Source: an uncultured Paracoccaceae bacterium
GTDB lineage: Bacteria > Pseudomonadota > Alphaproteobacteria > Rhodobacterales > Rhodobacteraceae
DNA length: 64,000 nt
Direction of reading: 5' to 3'
NCBI GenBank assembly: GCA_934500835.1
Contig: CAKSTR010000001.1
Coordinates: forward strand, 558,001 to 622,000
Part shown: positions 34,923 to 44,398 of the stretch, one piece after another
Layout: the number at the start of each line of letters is the position of its first letter
Position numbering within the stretch: the stretch's first letter is position 1
The notes under the pieces: generated by a model
The model's input: only the letters and a program-made list of their open reading frames with translations
Told to the model about the DNA's origin: nothing
The model's database searches: none
Made by a program: the position numbers and the translations under genes

Positions 34923-36224
34923 ATGCCGATGTTTCTCGACACGAAAGATGCAGGTTTCGAGGCGGATTTCGCATCACTTCTGGGCATGAAGCGCGAAGAG
35001 GCCGAGGATGTCGACGCCACTGTCGCCGCCATCATCGCCGATGTGCGCAGCCGGGGCGACGCCGCCGTGCTGGAGCTGACCAGCCGCTTCGACCGCATGG
35101 ACCTGACCGCGGACCGGCTGGCCTTTTCGGCCCGGGAGATCGCGGACGAGGTGGCAAGGGTGCCGGCCGCGGAACGGGCCGCGCTGGAACTGGCCGCCGA
35201 CCGCATCCGCGCCTATCACGAGAGGCAGCGCCCCGAGGACGCGATGTGGACCGATGCCGCCGGTGCCACGCTGGGCTGGCGCTGGACGCCGGTCTCGGCG
35301 GCGGGGCTTTATGTGCCGGGCGGCACGGCCTCCTACCCTTCATCCGTGCTGATGAATGCCATCCCCGCCAAGGTTGCGGGGGTCGGGCGGCTGGTGATCT
35401 GCTGTCCGACGCCGGGCGGCGCGGTGAATCCGCTGGTGCTGCTGGCGGCACAACTGGCCGGGGTCGACACGATCTATCGGATCGGCGGGGCGCAGGCGGT
35501 GGCGGCGATGGCTTACGGCACCGCGACCATCGCGCCGGTCGACAAGATCACCGGGCCGGGCAATGCGTATGTGGCGGCCGCCAAGCGCCGCGTCTTCGGC
35601 CGCGTCGGCATCGACATGATTGCCGGCCCCTCGGAAGTGCTGGTGATCGCCACCGGGGATCAAGACCCGGACTGGGTTGCCATCGACCTTCTGTCGCAGG
35701 CCGAGCATGACGAAAGCGCGCAAAGCATCCTGATCACCCCCGATGCCGTTTTCGGCAAGGCCGTCGCCGCCGCGGTCGAGGCCCGGCTTGAGACCCTGCC
35801 CCGCCGCGCCATCGCCGGGGCCAGCTGGGCGCAGAACGGGGCGGTGATCACGGTCCGGACGCTGGCCGAGGCCGCCGAGCTTTCCAACCGCATCGCGCCT
35901 GAACACCTTGAGATCCTGACGCCCGACCCCGAGGCGCTGGCCCGCGACTGCGTGCATGCCGGGGCGATCTTCCTTGGCGCCTTCACGCCCGAAGCGATCG
36001 GCGATTATGTCGGCGGGCCGAACCATGTGCTGCCGACCGCCCGCTCGGCCCGGTTCTCGTCGGGGCTGAACGTTCTGGACTTCATGAAGCGCACCACGCT
36101 TGCCCGCATGACGCCCGAGGCACTGAAAGCCATTGGCCCTGCCGCCGAGGCGCTGGCCGCCTCCGAGGGTCTTGGCGCCCATGGGCTGAGCGTCAGGGCG
36201 CGGCTTGACCGGCTGAACGGTTGA
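34923..36224 (+). CDS. hisD: histidinol dehydrogenase
   Basis: 433 residues; oxidises histidinol to histidine with two NAD+, the last two steps of histidine synthesis. Family motifs include VPGGTASYPSSVLMNAIPAKVAGV, GTATIAPVDKITGPGNAYVAAAKR, the zinc-site LSQAEHDESAQ, and the C-terminal GGPNHVLPT. ATG with GGAGGGCCGAAG before it. It is separated from DUF2948 by a hairpin element. Confidence 0.97.
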   Translation: MPMFLDTKDAGFEADFASLLGMKREEAEDVDATVAAIIADVRSRGDAAVLELTSRFDRMDLTADRLAFSAREIADEVARVPAAERAALELAADRIRAYHERQRPEDAMWTDAAGATLGWRWTPVSAAGLYVPGGTASYPSSVLMNAIPAKVAGVGRLVICCPTPGGAVNPLVLLAAQLAGVDTIYRIGGAQAVAAMAYGTATIAPVDKITGPGNAYVAAAKRRVFGRVGIDMIAGPSEVLVIATGDQDPDWVAIDLLSQAEHDESAQSILITPDAVFGKAVAAAVEARLETLPRRAIAGASWAQNGAVITVRTLAEAAELSNRIAPEHLEILTPDPEALARDCVHAGAIFLGAFTPEAIGDYVGGPNHVLPTARSARFSSGLNVLDFMKRTTLARMTPEALKAIGPAAEALAASEGLGAHGLSVRARLDRLNG

Positions 36225-36275
36225 GATCGCGACACCGACTGCCCATCTAGACCCCAGCAGCAGAAGGAAGATGCG

Positions 36276-36584
36276 ATGACCAAGACCCTTGCCCCCGCCC
36301 TTGCGGGCCTGATCCTCTCGGCCATGCCCGCCTCGGCGGCGCTGTCGGGCTATCATGACAGCGCCGAGCAGATCGGCGTCATTCTGGCCAGCCCGCAAGT
36401 CGCAGACGCGCTGCGGCAGGTTCCGGTCGAGAAACTGGAGCGGGAAGGCACCACCGCCGATGGCCTGCTGGAGTGGGAAGTCGAAAGCCGCGACTGCGAT
36501 CTTTCAGTCTTCCTGCGGGCGATCTCCCCGGCGGGTGTGGGCAAGACCAGCTATGAAGTTGCCAGCATCGGCCGGTGCGACTGA
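36276..36584 (+). CDS. small secreted protein of unknown function
   Basis: 102 residues with a signal peptide (MTKTLAPALAGLILSAMPASA) and a small mature domain containing two Cys (ESRDCDLSVFL … SIGRC) that could pair. Not recognised. It sits between hisD and the UPF0262 gene, a position where the conserved block normally has no extra gene. AAGGAAGATGCG precedes the ATG. Confidence 0.72.
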   Translation: MTKTLAPALAGLILSAMPASAALSGYHDSAEQIGVILASPQVADALRQVPVEKLEREGTTADGLLEWEVESRDCDLSVFLRAISPAGVGKTSYEVASIGRCD

Positions 36585-36592
36585 TCCCCTGG

Positions 36593-36625
36593 CCGGCCAG
36601 CCGCATCTTGTGCCCGGCTGGCCGG
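36593..36625 (+). terminator. hairpin after the small secreted protein gene
   Basis: CCGGCCAGCC (36593-36602) pairs with GGCTGGCCGG (36616-36625) around a 13-base loop. No T-run follows, so it may act as a weak terminator or processing hairpin before the UPF0262 gene. Confidence 0.45.
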
Positions 36626-36662
36626 TCGGGCATCAAGGAGCCAGCCGACCAGGGAAACGTGA

Positions 36663-37142
36663 ATGACCAACCGCATCTGCCACATCGACATCGATGAAAA
36701 GGGGCTGTCACGACCGACACCCGAAATCGAGCAGGAGCGGCGGGTCGCAGTTTTCGACCTTCTGGAAGAGAACTCCTTCGGCCTTCCCGCCCGCGAGGGC
36801 CGCGAAATTCCCGTCGGCCCCTATCGGCTGCAACTGGCCATCCGTGACGGGCGGCTGGTCTTTGGCATCGCGACCGAGACCGACACCCCGGCGGGCGAGT
36901 TCCACCTGAGCCTTGGCCCGTTCCGGCAGGTCGTGAAGGACTACTTCCAGATCTGCGAAAGCTACTTCGATGCGGTGAAGCGGTTGCCGCCTTCGCAGAT
37001 CGAAGCCATCGACATGGCCCGCCGCGGCATCCACAATGAGGGCGCCTCGATCCTGCAAGAGCGTCTGAACGGCAAGGCCGAGATCGATCTGGACACCGCG
37101 CGGCGCCTTTTCACCCTGATCTGCGTCCTGCACTGGGGGTGA
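36663..37142 (+). CDS. UPF0262 family protein
   Basis: 159 residues, soluble. Family pattern: ICHIDIDEKGL…PEIEQERRVAVFDLLEENSF, LSLGPFRQVVKDYFQICESYFDAVKRLPPSQIEAIDMARRGIHNEGASIL, and FTLICVLHWG at the end. Function unknown. It overlaps the phosphatase gene by four bases (GTGA) and lies in the conserved hisD–UPF0262–phosphatase–infA order of alphaproteobacteria. Confidence 0.93.
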   Translation: MTNRICHIDIDEKGLSRPTPEIEQERRVAVFDLLEENSFGLPAREGREIPVGPYRLQLAIRDGRLVFGIATETDTPAGEFHLSLGPFRQVVKDYFQICESYFDAVKRLPPSQIEAIDMARRGIHNEGASILQERLNGKAEIDLDTARRLFTLICVLHWG

Positions 37143-37609
37143 TCTTGGGCTCATTCCCGCAGTCCGTGCTGTTCTGCTGTGACCACAATGCGGTGCGCTC
37201 TCCAATGGCGGAGGGACTGATGAAGAAGCTTTACGGCCAGCGCGCCTATGTGCAATCGGCCGGGGTGAAGAACGATATGGAGATCGACGGCTTCTCGATC
37301 GCCGTCTGCCAGGAGATCGGGATCGAGCTGTCGCGGCACCGCTCTCGCAGTTTCGAGGAAATGCAGGAATGGGGCGACGATCTGGGCCAGTTCGACCTGA
37401 TCGTGGCGCTGTCGCCCGCCAGCCAGCGTCAGGCGCTGGAGTTGACCCGCTATCACCACCTTGAGGTGGAATACTGGCCGATCCTGGACCCGACGGGCCT
37501 GGGCGAAAGCCGCGAGGCCAGGATTTCCGCCTATCGTCAGGCGCGCGACCAGATCCACGCCCGCATGGTCGACCGGTTCGGCCCGCCGACGACCGGGGAC
37601 GCCGCCTAG
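37139..37609 (+). CDS. low-molecular-weight phosphotyrosine phosphatase-like protein
   Basis: 156 residues. The P-loop CDHNAVRS (C-x5-R-S, Cys14, Arg20) and the acid-loop Asp in YWPILDPTGLGES are present. LMW phosphatases act on phosphotyrosine or reduce arsenate; the substrate here is unknown. GTG start overlapping the UPF0262 stop. Its end overlaps the convergent HxlR gene by four bases. Confidence 0.88.
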   Translation: MILGSFPQSVLFCCDHNAVRSPMAEGLMKKLYGQRAYVQSAGVKNDMEIDGFSIAVCQEIGIELSRHRSRSFEEMQEWGDDLGQFDLIVALSPASQRQALELTRYHHLEVEYWPILDPTGLGESREARISAYRQARDQIHARMVDRFGPPTTGDAA

Positions 37610-37989
37610 GCCGCCTGCGCCGCCAGCAGGCGCGGCAGGTTGCCCTCGATCCAGCCGACCAGCGCGATGACGTGGCGGGCGGCCTCCTGCCCCAGGGGGG
37701 TAAGTTCATAGTCCACATGCGGCGGCACGACGTCATGTGCGGTGCGAAGGACCATGCCGTCGGCTTCCAGCTCTTTCAGGGTCTGGCTCAGCATCCGCTC
37801 GCTGACCCCGCCGACGGCGCGGCGCAACTCGGCAAAGCGGTGGGTTCTTGTGGCCAGCGCCACCATGACCAGCGTGCCCCAGCGGCTGGTCAGGTGCTGC
37901 AGGATCGCGCGCGACGGGCAGTCCGCCGCCAGCACATTGCCCCGCTGCCACTGGTCGATCAGATCTTGTGCATCCGTGCTCCGGTTCAT
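37606..37989 (-). CDS. HxlR-family transcriptional regulator (QorR-like)
   Basis: 127 residues. Winged helix of the HxlR type (ILQHLTSRWGTLVMVALATRTHRFAELRRAVGGVSERMLSQTLKELEADGMV). A single Cys in VLAADCPSR (about 24) matches the position of the redox-sensing Cys of QorR/YodB/HypR relatives. It is divergent from a QorB-like reductase, the same pairing as ytfH-qorB in E. coli. It probably represses its neighbour until a quinone or electrophile modifies Cys (inference). Confidence 0.9.
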   Translation of the reverse strand: MNRSTDAQDLIDQWQRGNVLAADCPSRAILQHLTSRWGTLVMVALATRTHRFAELRRAVGGVSERMLSQTLKELEADGMVLRTAHDVVPPHVDYELTPLGQEAARHVIALVGWIEGNLPRLLAAQAA

Positions 37990-38023
37990 GTGCGCGCCTT
38001 TGGAATACTGACAAAAATGTGTG

Positions 38024-38042
38024 TACTTCTCTTTCGTAAGTA
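38024..38042. promoter_or_regulatory. candidate HxlR-family operator
   Basis: Inverted repeat TACTT-n9-AAGTA in the divergent gap between the HxlR regulator and QorB-like genes. YodB/QorR-type proteins recognise TACT…AGTA dyads. Confidence 0.55.
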
Positions 38043-38095
38043 TGGGCGTATCTAGGGTTGGTCAAGACGACACCATCCCCAGCGGAGAGACGAAG

Positions 38096-38929
38096 ATGAC
38101 CACGATTGCAGTAACCGGCGCGACCGGACAGTTGGGCCGCCTTGCCGTGGCGGCGCTGAAGGCCAGGGGCGCGGCCCCGGTGGCGCTGGTGCGGACCCCC
38201 GGCAAAGCCGCCGACCTGGAGGTGGAGGCGCGCGCCTTCGATTATACCAGGGCCGATGCGGCGGCGCTGAAGGGTGTCGACGTGCTGGTTCTGATCTCGT
38301 CCAACGATTTCAATGACCGGGCGGGCCAGCACAAGGCGGTGATCAAGGCCGCGAAAGAGGCCGGCGTTGGCCGCATCGTCTACACCTCGATCCTGAAGGG
38401 CGACAAAAGCCCGATGATCCTGGCACAGGACCATATCGCGACCGAGGCGGCGCTGGCCGCCAGTGGCCTGCCGACCACTCTTCTGCGCAACGGCTGGTAC
38501 ACCGAGAATTACACCGGCGCCCTGGGTACCGCAGTCGAACATGGCGCGATCCTCGGCGCGGCCGGTGAGGGCAAGGTCGCCGCCGCCGCCCGCAAGGACT
38601 ATGCCGAGGCGATCGCCGTGGTGGCAACGGGCACCGGCCACGAGGGCAAGACTTATGAACTGGCCGGCGATACCGCCTTCAGCGGCGCAGATCTGGCCGC
38701 GGCGGTGGCCAAGGCATCGGGCAAGCCGGTGGCCTATGTGAACATGCCGCAGGCGGACTATGCCAAGGCGCTGGAAGGCTTCGGCCTGCCCGCCGGATTC
38801 GCCGCCATTCTGGCCGACAGCGATGCGCAATCGGGCCATGGTGCCCTGTTCGATGACAGCCGCACGCTCAGCAAACTGATCGGGCGTCCGACCACGCCCT
38901 TCACCGAAACGGTTGCCGCGGCGCTTTAG
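38096..38929 (+). CDS. NAD(P)H quinone oxidoreductase, QorB/NmrA-like
   Basis: 277 residues, atypical SDR. The nucleotide site TGATGQLGRL is near the start (about 7-16), followed by VLVLISSNDFNDRAGQHKAVIKAAKEAGVGRIVYTS. NmrA/QorB-like proteins reduce quinones with NADPH. GGAGA lies before the ATG at 38096. Divergent from the HxlR regulator; part of a gene island inside the infA block. Confidence 0.9.
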   Translation: MTTIAVTGATGQLGRLAVAALKARGAAPVALVRTPGKAADLEVEARAFDYTRADAAALKGVDVLVLISSNDFNDRAGQHKAVIKAAKEAGVGRIVYTSILKGDKSPMILAQDHIATEAALAASGLPTTLLRNGWYTENYTGALGTAVEHGAILGAAGEGKVAAAARKDYAEAIAVVATGTGHEGKTYELAGDTAFSGADLAAAVAKASGKPVAYVNMPQADYAKALEGFGLPAGFAAILADSDAQSGHGALFDDSRTLSKLIGRPTTPFTETVAAAL

Positions 38930-39019
38930 GCGTCGCATTCGGGTGCCATTGCGTCCCCCCCATCTTGGCGGGGGACGCGCGGGCGCATAGTCTCTTGCCG
39001 CAATACAAAGGAGACTCCG

Positions 39020-39430
39020 ATGGCCCGCGCCGAAACCATTGCCCTGATCCAGCGCTATTACGATGCCTTCAACGCCGGCGATGCCGCGGGAATGCTGGCC
39101 TGCCTGACCGATGACATCGAACATCGGGTGAACGAGGGCGCCCACCGGACCGGCAAGGAGATGTTCGCCGAGTTCTGCAGCCACATGGGCGTCAGCTATC
39201 GTGAAGTGCTGAAGGACATGGTGGTCTTCGCCAATGACACCGGCGACCGGGCGGCGGCGGAATTCGTGGTGCATGGCGACTATCTGAAGACCGACCCCGG
39301 CCTGCCCGAAGCCAAGGGCCAGCGCTATGTCCTGCCGGCAGGCGGGTTCTTCGACGTGAAGGGGGGCAAGATCGCCCGCATCACCACGTTCTACAACCTG
39401 AACGACTGGGTTGCGCAGGTGTCGGCATGA
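39020..39430 (+). CDS. SnoaL/NTF2-like protein (ketosteroid isomerase-related)
   Basis: 136 residues with the NTF2-like cone fold pattern: IALIQRYYDAFNAGDAAGMLACLTDDIEHRVNEGAHRTGKEMFAEF and a C-terminal GGFFDVKGGKIARITTFYNLNDWV. It may be an enzyme or a binding protein; activity cannot be assigned. AAAGGAGACTCCG before the ATG. It overlaps the following GNAT gene by four bases. Confidence 0.85.
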   Translation: MARAETIALIQRYYDAFNAGDAAGMLACLTDDIEHRVNEGAHRTGKEMFAEFCSHMGVSYREVLKDMVVFANDTGDRAAAEFVVHGDYLKTDPGLPEAKGQRYVLPAGGFFDVKGGKIARITTFYNLNDWVAQVSA

Positions 39431-40032
39431 CCTCAGCCGATCTGGGCGAGGTGTCGGTCCGCGCCCTGACCGGCGCCGACCTTGAGGCGGCGCTGGACGG
39501 CGTCGCCCGCCTGCGCATCGCCGTCTTCCGTGACTGGCCCTATCTTTATGACGGGTCGCTGGATTACGAACGCGAATACCTGCAGACCTACCGCGACAGC
39601 CCCGGCGCCCTTCTGGTGGGCGCTTTCCATGGCGACAAGCTGATCGGCGCCTCGACCTCCACCCCGATGGAGGACCATGCCGAGGGCTTTGCCGGCGCGC
39701 TGAAGAAGATCGGCCTGCCGGTGGAGAAGATCCTTTACGGCGCGGAATCGGTGCTGCTGCCGGCCTATCGCGGCCGTGGCCTGGGTCACCGCTTCTTCGA
39801 CCTGCGCGAAGACCACGCCCGCAGATTAGGCCGGACCCATGTCGCCTTCTGCTCGGTCAAGCGCCCGGACGACCATCCGATGCGCCCCACCCATTTCCGC
39901 ACCAATGACGCCTTTTGGCGGGGCCGCGGCTATCAGCCGCTGGAGGGGGTCTTTGCCGAATTCGCCTGGAAGGATCTGGGCGACAGCGCCGAGACGGTGA
40001 AACCCCTGCAATTCTGGATGCGCCAGCTTTGA
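39427..40032 (+). CDS. GNAT-family N-acetyltransferase
   Basis: 201 residues. Acetyl-CoA pyrophosphate-binding loop in SVLLPAYRGRGLGHRFFDLREDHAR (about 105-128). The substrate is unknown. It is translationally coupled to the NTF2-like gene and is the last gene of the HxlR-QorB-NTF2-GNAT island. Confidence 0.88.
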   Translation: MTSADLGEVSVRALTGADLEAALDGVARLRIAVFRDWPYLYDGSLDYEREYLQTYRDSPGALLVGAFHGDKLIGASTSTPMEDHAEGFAGALKKIGLPVEKILYGAESVLLPAYRGRGLGHRFFDLREDHARRLGRTHVAFCSVKRPDDHPMRPTHFRTNDAFWRGRGYQPLEGVFAEFAWKDLGDSAETVKPLQFWMRQL

Positions 40033-40056
40033 TACCGCCCGCGGATCGCAGCGGCG

Positions 40057-40093
40057 CATGCCTCCGGCGGGGATATTTCAGGACAGAAAATGG
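40057..40093 (+). repeat. ATATTT hairpin element (copy 4, partial)
   Basis: CCTCCGGCGGGGATATTTCAGGACAGAAAATGG matches the left half of copies 3 and 6; the right half has decayed (CATTTGTCCGAAAATGAT follows instead). Confidence 0.65.
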
Positions 40094-40269
40094 CCGCCCG
40101 CGCGTCATTTGTCCGAAAATGATCCGGAAATGAGATGCCGCCCGAGGGGCCGCGCGACGCTCTGCGGCAAGCCAGGCCAGATTCCGCTTGAAAGCCGGGG
40201 CTTTCGGGCGCATATGCCCGGCCAGAAAGGCCTGCGGCTTCCGCGGGCCTGACCCCTATCGGAGTGACC

Positions 40270-40488
40270 ATGGCCAAGGAAGACATTCTCGAATTCCCCG
40301 GTGTCGTCAAGGAACTCCTGCCCAATGCGACATTCAAGGTCGAACTCGACAATGGCCATGAACTGATCGCGACGATGGCAGGCAAGATGCGCAAGAACCG
40401 CATCCGCGTTCTGGCCGGCGACAAGGTGCAGGTGGAAATGACCCCCTACGACCTGTCGAAGGGCCGCATCAACTACCGCTTCAAGTAA
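40270..40488 (+). CDS. infA: translation initiation factor IF-1
   Basis: 72 residues, the S1-fold OB domain of IF-1: [67 protein letters not shown] region, complete from 1 to 72. It occupies the ribosomal A site during initiation. GGAG lies before the ATG at 40270. It begins the infA–maf–rng–yacG operon. Confidence 0.97.
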   Translation: MAKEDILEFPGVVKELLPNATFKVELDNGHELIATMAGKMRKNRIRVLAGDKVQVEMTPYDLSKGRINYRFK

Positions 40489-40494
40489 GCTGAA

Positions 40495-41070
40495 TTGCGG
40501 CTGATCCTGGGGTCCGCATCGCCGCGCCGCAAGGAATTGCTGGCGCAGATGGGCATCACGCCCGATGCGATCCTGCCCCCCGACATCAACGAAGATCCGC
40601 GCAAGGGCGAATTGCCGCGCCCCTATGCGGCCCGCATCGCGCGGGAAAAGGCGCTGGCCGTGCAGGCCGGAGCGGGGGATTTGGTGCTGTGCGCCGATAC
40701 CACCGTAGCACTTGGCCGCCGCATCCTTGGCAAGCCCGCCGATGCCGGCGAGGCCGCGGCCTTCCTGACCCTTCTGGGCGGGCGCCGGCACGAGGTGATC
40801 ACCGCCGTCGCCGTTCGCCTGGGCGACAGGATCTGGGCGCGCGAAAGCGTCAGCGCGGTGAAGATGAAGCGGCTTTCGGACCATGAGCTGAACGGCTACC
40901 TCGCCAGCGGCGAATGGCAGGGCAAGGCGGGCGGCTATGGCATCCAGGGGCTTGCCGGCGCCTTCATCCCGTGGATTTCGGGGTCTTTCACCGGCATCAT
41001 GGGGCTGCCCGTGGCCGAAACCTCCACTCTTTTGCAGACTGCGGGCTGGCCGCTCTGGAGGAACGCATGA
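40495..41070 (+). CDS. maf: Maf-family nucleoside triphosphate pyrophosphatase
   Basis: 191 residues. [13 protein letters not shown] near the start, the catalytic [16 protein letters not shown], and [13 protein letters not shown] are all typical. Maf proteins hydrolyse non-canonical or certain canonical NTPs and can affect septation. TTG start six bases after infA; the last four bases overlap the next gene. Confidence 0.93.
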   Translation: MRLILGSASPRRKELLAQMGITPDAILPPDINEDPRKGELPRPYAARIAREKALAVQAGAGDLVLCADTTVALGRRILGKPADAGEAAAFLTLLGGRRHEVITAVAVRLGDRIWARESVSAVKMKRLSDHELNGYLASGEWQGKAGGYGIQGLAGAFIPWISGSFTGIMGLPVAETSTLLQTAGWPLWRNA

Positions 41071-42095
41071 AGGGACGGGTTCTCTGCCTTGACCGGATCG
41101 GCGACCGCCCGGCCGCCGCGCTGATGGTGGACGGCCGGCTGGAGGAACTGGCAATCGACCCCGAGGGCGACGAGGCCATTCCCGGCGGCATCTACCGCGC
41201 CGTCGCCGATCGCCCGATGAAGGGCATGGGCGGCATGTTCGTGAAGCTGCCCGTCGGCAACGGCTTTCTGCGCCAGACCGCCGGCATCGCCCCCGGCGCG
41301 CGGGTGCTGGTCCAGGTCTCGGGCCCGACCGAACCCGGAAAGGCCACCCCTGTTACCACCCGCCTTCTCTTCAAGTCGCGCTTCGCCATCGTCACCCCCG
41401 GCGCGCCCGGCCTGAACATCAGCCGGCGCATCCGCGACGAGGCCGCCCGTTCGGCCCTTGAAACCATGGCCTCTGCCGGCATGGCCGGCGCGGATGAGAC
41501 ACTTGGCCTGATCCTTCGCTCGGCCTGCGAAGAGGCTGAACCGCAGGCCGTCGCCGAGGACATCGCCGCGATGCGCGGGCTGGCCGAGACCATCCTTGCC
41601 GATCTGGCCGGCGGGCCGGAACTGCTGCTCGACGGCCCCTCGGCGCATGACCTCGCCTGGCGCGACTGGCTGGACCCCGCCCCGGACGAGGTGCTTGAGG
41701 ATGGCTGTTTCGCCGACCTTGGCGTCATCGACGAGATCGAGGCCCTGCTTGCCCCTCGCGTCGATCTGGCCGAGGGCCATATGATGATCGAATCCACCCG
41801 CGCCCTGATCGCGGTGGATGTGAACACCGGCGCGGATACCTCGCCCGCCGCCGCGCTGAAGGCCAATGTTGCAGCAGCCCGCGAATTGCCGCGCCAGCTG
41901 CGTTTGCGCGGGCTTGGCGGTCAGGTGGTGATCGACTTTGCGCCCATGCCCAAGCGCGAGCGTCACATCCTTGACCAGGTGATGAAGGCCGCCTTCAAGA
42001 CCGATGGCGAGACCAACCTTGCCGGCTGGACCACGCTTGGCCTTTACGAGCTGACCCGCCGCCGCGACCGCCTTGCCCTGCGGGACCTGCTGTGA
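41067..42095 (+). CDS. rng: ribonuclease E/G family protein (short, RNase G-like)
   Basis: 342 residues. The catalytic [10 protein letters not shown] (about 247-256) and [13 protein letters not shown] are present, with an RNase H-like region before them. It lacks the long C-terminal scaffold of RNase E and has a reduced N-terminal S1 part. Probably an endoribonuclease for rRNA or mRNA processing. ATG overlaps the maf stop (ATGA). Confidence 0.9.
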   Translation: MKGRVLCLDRIGDRPAAALMVDGRLEELAIDPEGDEAIPGGIYRAVADRPMKGMGGMFVKLPVGNGFLRQTAGIAPGARVLVQVSGPTEPGKATPVTTRLLFKSRFAIVTPGAPGLNISRRIRDEAARSALETMASAGMAGADETLGLILRSACEEAEPQAVAEDIAAMRGLAETILADLAGGPELLLDGPSAHDLAWRDWLDPAPDEVLEDGCFADLGVIDEIEALLAPRVDLAEGHMMIESTRALIAVDVNTGADTSPAAALKANVAAARELPRQLRLRGLGGQVVIDFAPMPKRERHILDQVMKAAFKTDGETNLAGWTTLGLYELTRRRDRLALRDLL

Positions 42096-42295
42096 GCGCG
42101 CGTTGCCCGATCTGCCGCAAACCGGTCGAACAACGCTTCCGCCCGTTCTGCTCGTCGCGCTGCGCGGACATCGACCTTGCCCGCTGGCTGAACGAAAGCT
42201 ACCGCATCCCGGAGAATGGCGCCGGAGAGGATGATTTGTCGGTGGACAGCGCAGAGGAAGGCGCCACGCCCCCTTCGGCGAAGCCCCGACATTAG
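42092..42295 (+). CDS. yacG: DNA gyrase inhibitor YacG
   Basis: 67 residues. Zinc finger CPIC…CSSRC (Cys5, 8, 20, 24) followed by DIDLARWLNESYRIPE, the gyrase-binding part in E. coli YacG. GTG start overlapping the rng stop. Last gene of the infA operon, just before tRNA-Phe. Confidence 0.92.
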   Translation: MSARCPICRKPVEQRFRPFCSSRCADIDLARWLNESYRIPENGAGEDDLSVDSAEEGATPPSAKPRH

Positions 42296-42365
42296 CGCAA
42301 CAAACGGGGTGTTTTCCCTCTGGACAGCCCCCCCGCCCTTCGCTATCACCCGCCCACCAAAGCGT

Positions 42366-42441
42366 GCCCAGATAGCTCAGTTGGTAGAGCAGCGGATTGA
42401 AAATCCGCGTGTCGCTGGTTCGATTCCGGCTCTGGGCACCA
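42366..42441 (+). tRNA. tRNA-Phe (GAA)
   Basis: 76 bases with encoded CCA. Acceptor GCCCAGA/TCTGGGC, D-arm GCTCAGTTGGTAGAGC, anticodon stem with loop TGAAAAT (anticodon GAA), T-arm GCTGGTTCGATTCCGGC. Directly after yacG, as in many alphaproteobacteria. Confidence 0.95.
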
Positions 42442-42736
42442 CTTCCACACAATGCGAATATTGCCGGGCGCTTGAAGGCGCCTTTCTCCATATCCATTGC
42501 CTCCAGATCCGTTTTCTGCTCCGCCCCCTCACCGCGCGGCGGCGGTTGACGGTGCGGCGGCGGTTGCATCGAAGCCGGTGCGCCACCCCAATAGCCAGAG
42601 AGCGGATTAACCGCCCAAGGTCCGCCGTCACGGCACCGCAATCGCGGGCACCGTGGCTGCAGCGGTCAGGCCCCCTTTCCACCGGGCACGGCATCCGCTA
42701 TGGGTCGGCCGCAATTCCGATGGAAGGAAGGACCCG
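42442..42736. other. intergenic between tRNA-Phe and purA
   Basis: About 295 bases with no supported gene; the open frames here are shadows. It presumably holds the purA promoter. A GGCGGCGGTTGACGGTGCGGCGGCGG stretch (near 42538) is GC-repetitive; no clear operator was found. Confidence 0.4.
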
Positions 42737-44029
42737 ATGGCCAACGTAGTCGTGGTGGGTGCCCAATGGGGCGATGAGGGCAAGGGCAAGATCGTCGACT
42801 GGCTCTCCGAGCGGGCCGATATTGTTGCCCGGTTCCAGGGCGGCCACAATGCCGGGCATACGCTGGTTATCGACGGCACGGTCTACAAGCTGTCGCTGCT
42901 GCCCTCGGGGATCGTGCGCGGCGGCAAGCTTTCGGTCATCGGCAATGGCGTTGTGCTGGACCCCTGGGCGCTTTTGGCGGAAATCGACAAGCTGGCGGCG
43001 CAGGGCGTGGTCATCACCGCCGAGAACCTGCTGATCGCCGAGAATACCCCCCTGATCCTGCCGGTGCATGGCGAACTGGATCGTGCGCGGGAATCGCAGA
43101 ATTCGGTCGCCAAGATCGGCACCACCGGCCGCGGCATCGGCCCCGCCTATGAGGACAAGGTCGGCCGCCGCACCATCCGCGTCGCCGATCTGGCAGACGA
43201 GGCCACGCTGGACACCCGGATCGGCCGGCTTCTGGGCCACCACAACGCCCTGCGCGCCGGGCTTGGCCTGCCGCCCGTCGATGCGGCCGCGTTGAAGGCG
43301 CAGCTGATGGAGGTGGCGCCAAAGATCCTGCCTTTCGCCAAACCCGTCTGGAAAGTGCTGACCGAGGCCCGCCGCGCCGGCAAGCGCATCCTGTTCGAAG
43401 GGGCGCAAGGCTCGCTTCTGGATGTCGATTTCGGCACCTACCCCTATGTGACCTCGTCCAACACCCTTGCCGGCATGGCGGCGACGGGGACCGGCCTTGG
43501 CCCGACCTCGATCGATTTCGTGCTTGGCATCGTCAAGGCCTATACCACCCGCGTCGGCGAAGGCCCCTTCCCGACCGAGCTTTTCGACGAAGATGGCGAC
43601 CGTCTTGGCACCCGCGGGCATGAATTCGGCACCGTTACCGGGCGCAAGCGCCGCTGCGGCTGGTTCGATGCGGTGCTGGTGCGCCAGACCTGCGCGACCT
43701 CGGGCGTCTCGGGCATCGCGCTGACCAAGCTGGACGTGCTGGACGGGTTCAAGACGCTGAAGATCTGCGTGGGCTATGAGCTGGACGGCGAGACGCTGGA
43801 CTACCTGCCCACCGCCGCCAATCTGCAGGCCCGCGTCACGCCGATCTACGAAGAGATGGAAGGCTGGAGCGAGTCGACCGCCGGCGCGCGCAGCTGGGCC
43901 GACCTGCCGGGGGCGGCGATCAAATACGTCCGCCGGATCGAAGAGCTGATCCAGTGCCCGGTCGCCCTTCTGTCGACCAGCCCGGAACGCGACGATACCA
44001 TCCTTGTGACCGACCCCTTCGCCGACTGA
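42737..44029 (+). CDS. purA: adenylosuccinate synthetase
   Basis: 430 residues; joins IMP and aspartate with GTP in AMP synthesis. N-terminal [42 protein letters not shown], and the GTP-binding [10 protein letters not shown] are all present. ATG at 42737 with AAGGAAGGACCCG. Complete. Confidence 0.97.
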   Translation: MANVVVVGAQWGDEGKGKIVDWLSERADIVARFQGGHNAGHTLVIDGTVYKLSLLPSGIVRGGKLSVIGNGVVLDPWALLAEIDKLAAQGVVITAENLLIAENTPLILPVHGELDRARESQNSVAKIGTTGRGIGPAYEDKVGRRTIRVADLADEATLDTRIGRLLGHHNALRAGLGLPPVDAAALKAQLMEVAPKILPFAKPVWKVLTEARRAGKRILFEGAQGSLLDVDFGTYPYVTSSNTLAGMAATGTGLGPTSIDFVLGIVKAYTTRVGEGPFPTELFDEDGDRLGTRGHEFGTVTGRKRRCGWFDAVLVRQTCATSGVSGIALTKLDVLDGFKTLKICVGYELDGETLDYLPTAANLQARVTPIYEEMEGWSESTAGARSWADLPGAAIKYVRRIEELIQCPVALLSTSPERDDTILVTDPFAD

Positions 44030-44113
44030 CGCGCGGCTTTTTTAGCCGCCTCACTGCCCGCCGCGGCCCCCGCGCCGGGCGGTGAGGCATCAGCAGAGGC
44101 AGACGGAGAGCCG

Positions 44114-44380
44114 ATGGCCCTGAGCTACAAGACCCGCAAGCGGCTGGCATTGCTGATCCTTCTGGTCGGCATGCCGGTCTATATCATCGTCGCCGTCACG
44201 GTGGTGAACTGGGCGGATGCCCGTTTCGGCCGGTTGCCGATCTGGGCCGAGTTTCTGGTCTATGTCGGGCTTGGCATGCTGTGGATCCTGCCGTTCCGCA
44301 GCATCTTCCGCGGGATCGGCCAGGCAGATCCCGATGCCCCCGACAGCGAAAAGGCGGGCCCGCAGGACCCGCCTCACTGA
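44114..44380 (+). CDS. DUF2842 family membrane protein
   Basis: 88 residues with two membrane helices (about 11-31 and 47-65), the second in FLVYVGLGMLWILPFRSIFRGIGQ. The pattern matches DUF2842, a small alphaproteobacterial inner-membrane protein of unknown function. Downstream of purA by 84 bases. Confidence 0.85.
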   Translation: MALSYKTRKRLALLILLVGMPVYIIVAVTVVNWADARFGRLPIWAEFLVYVGLGMLWILPFRSIFRGIGQADPDAPDSEKAGPQDPPH

Positions 44381-44398
44381 CCTTGTCGGCCCGCGACC

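Noticed and set aside
44041..44060. Hairpin-like GCGGCTTTTTTAGCCGC after purA
   Set aside because: The T-run is in the loop, not after the stem, so it is not a standard terminator; kept only as a note.
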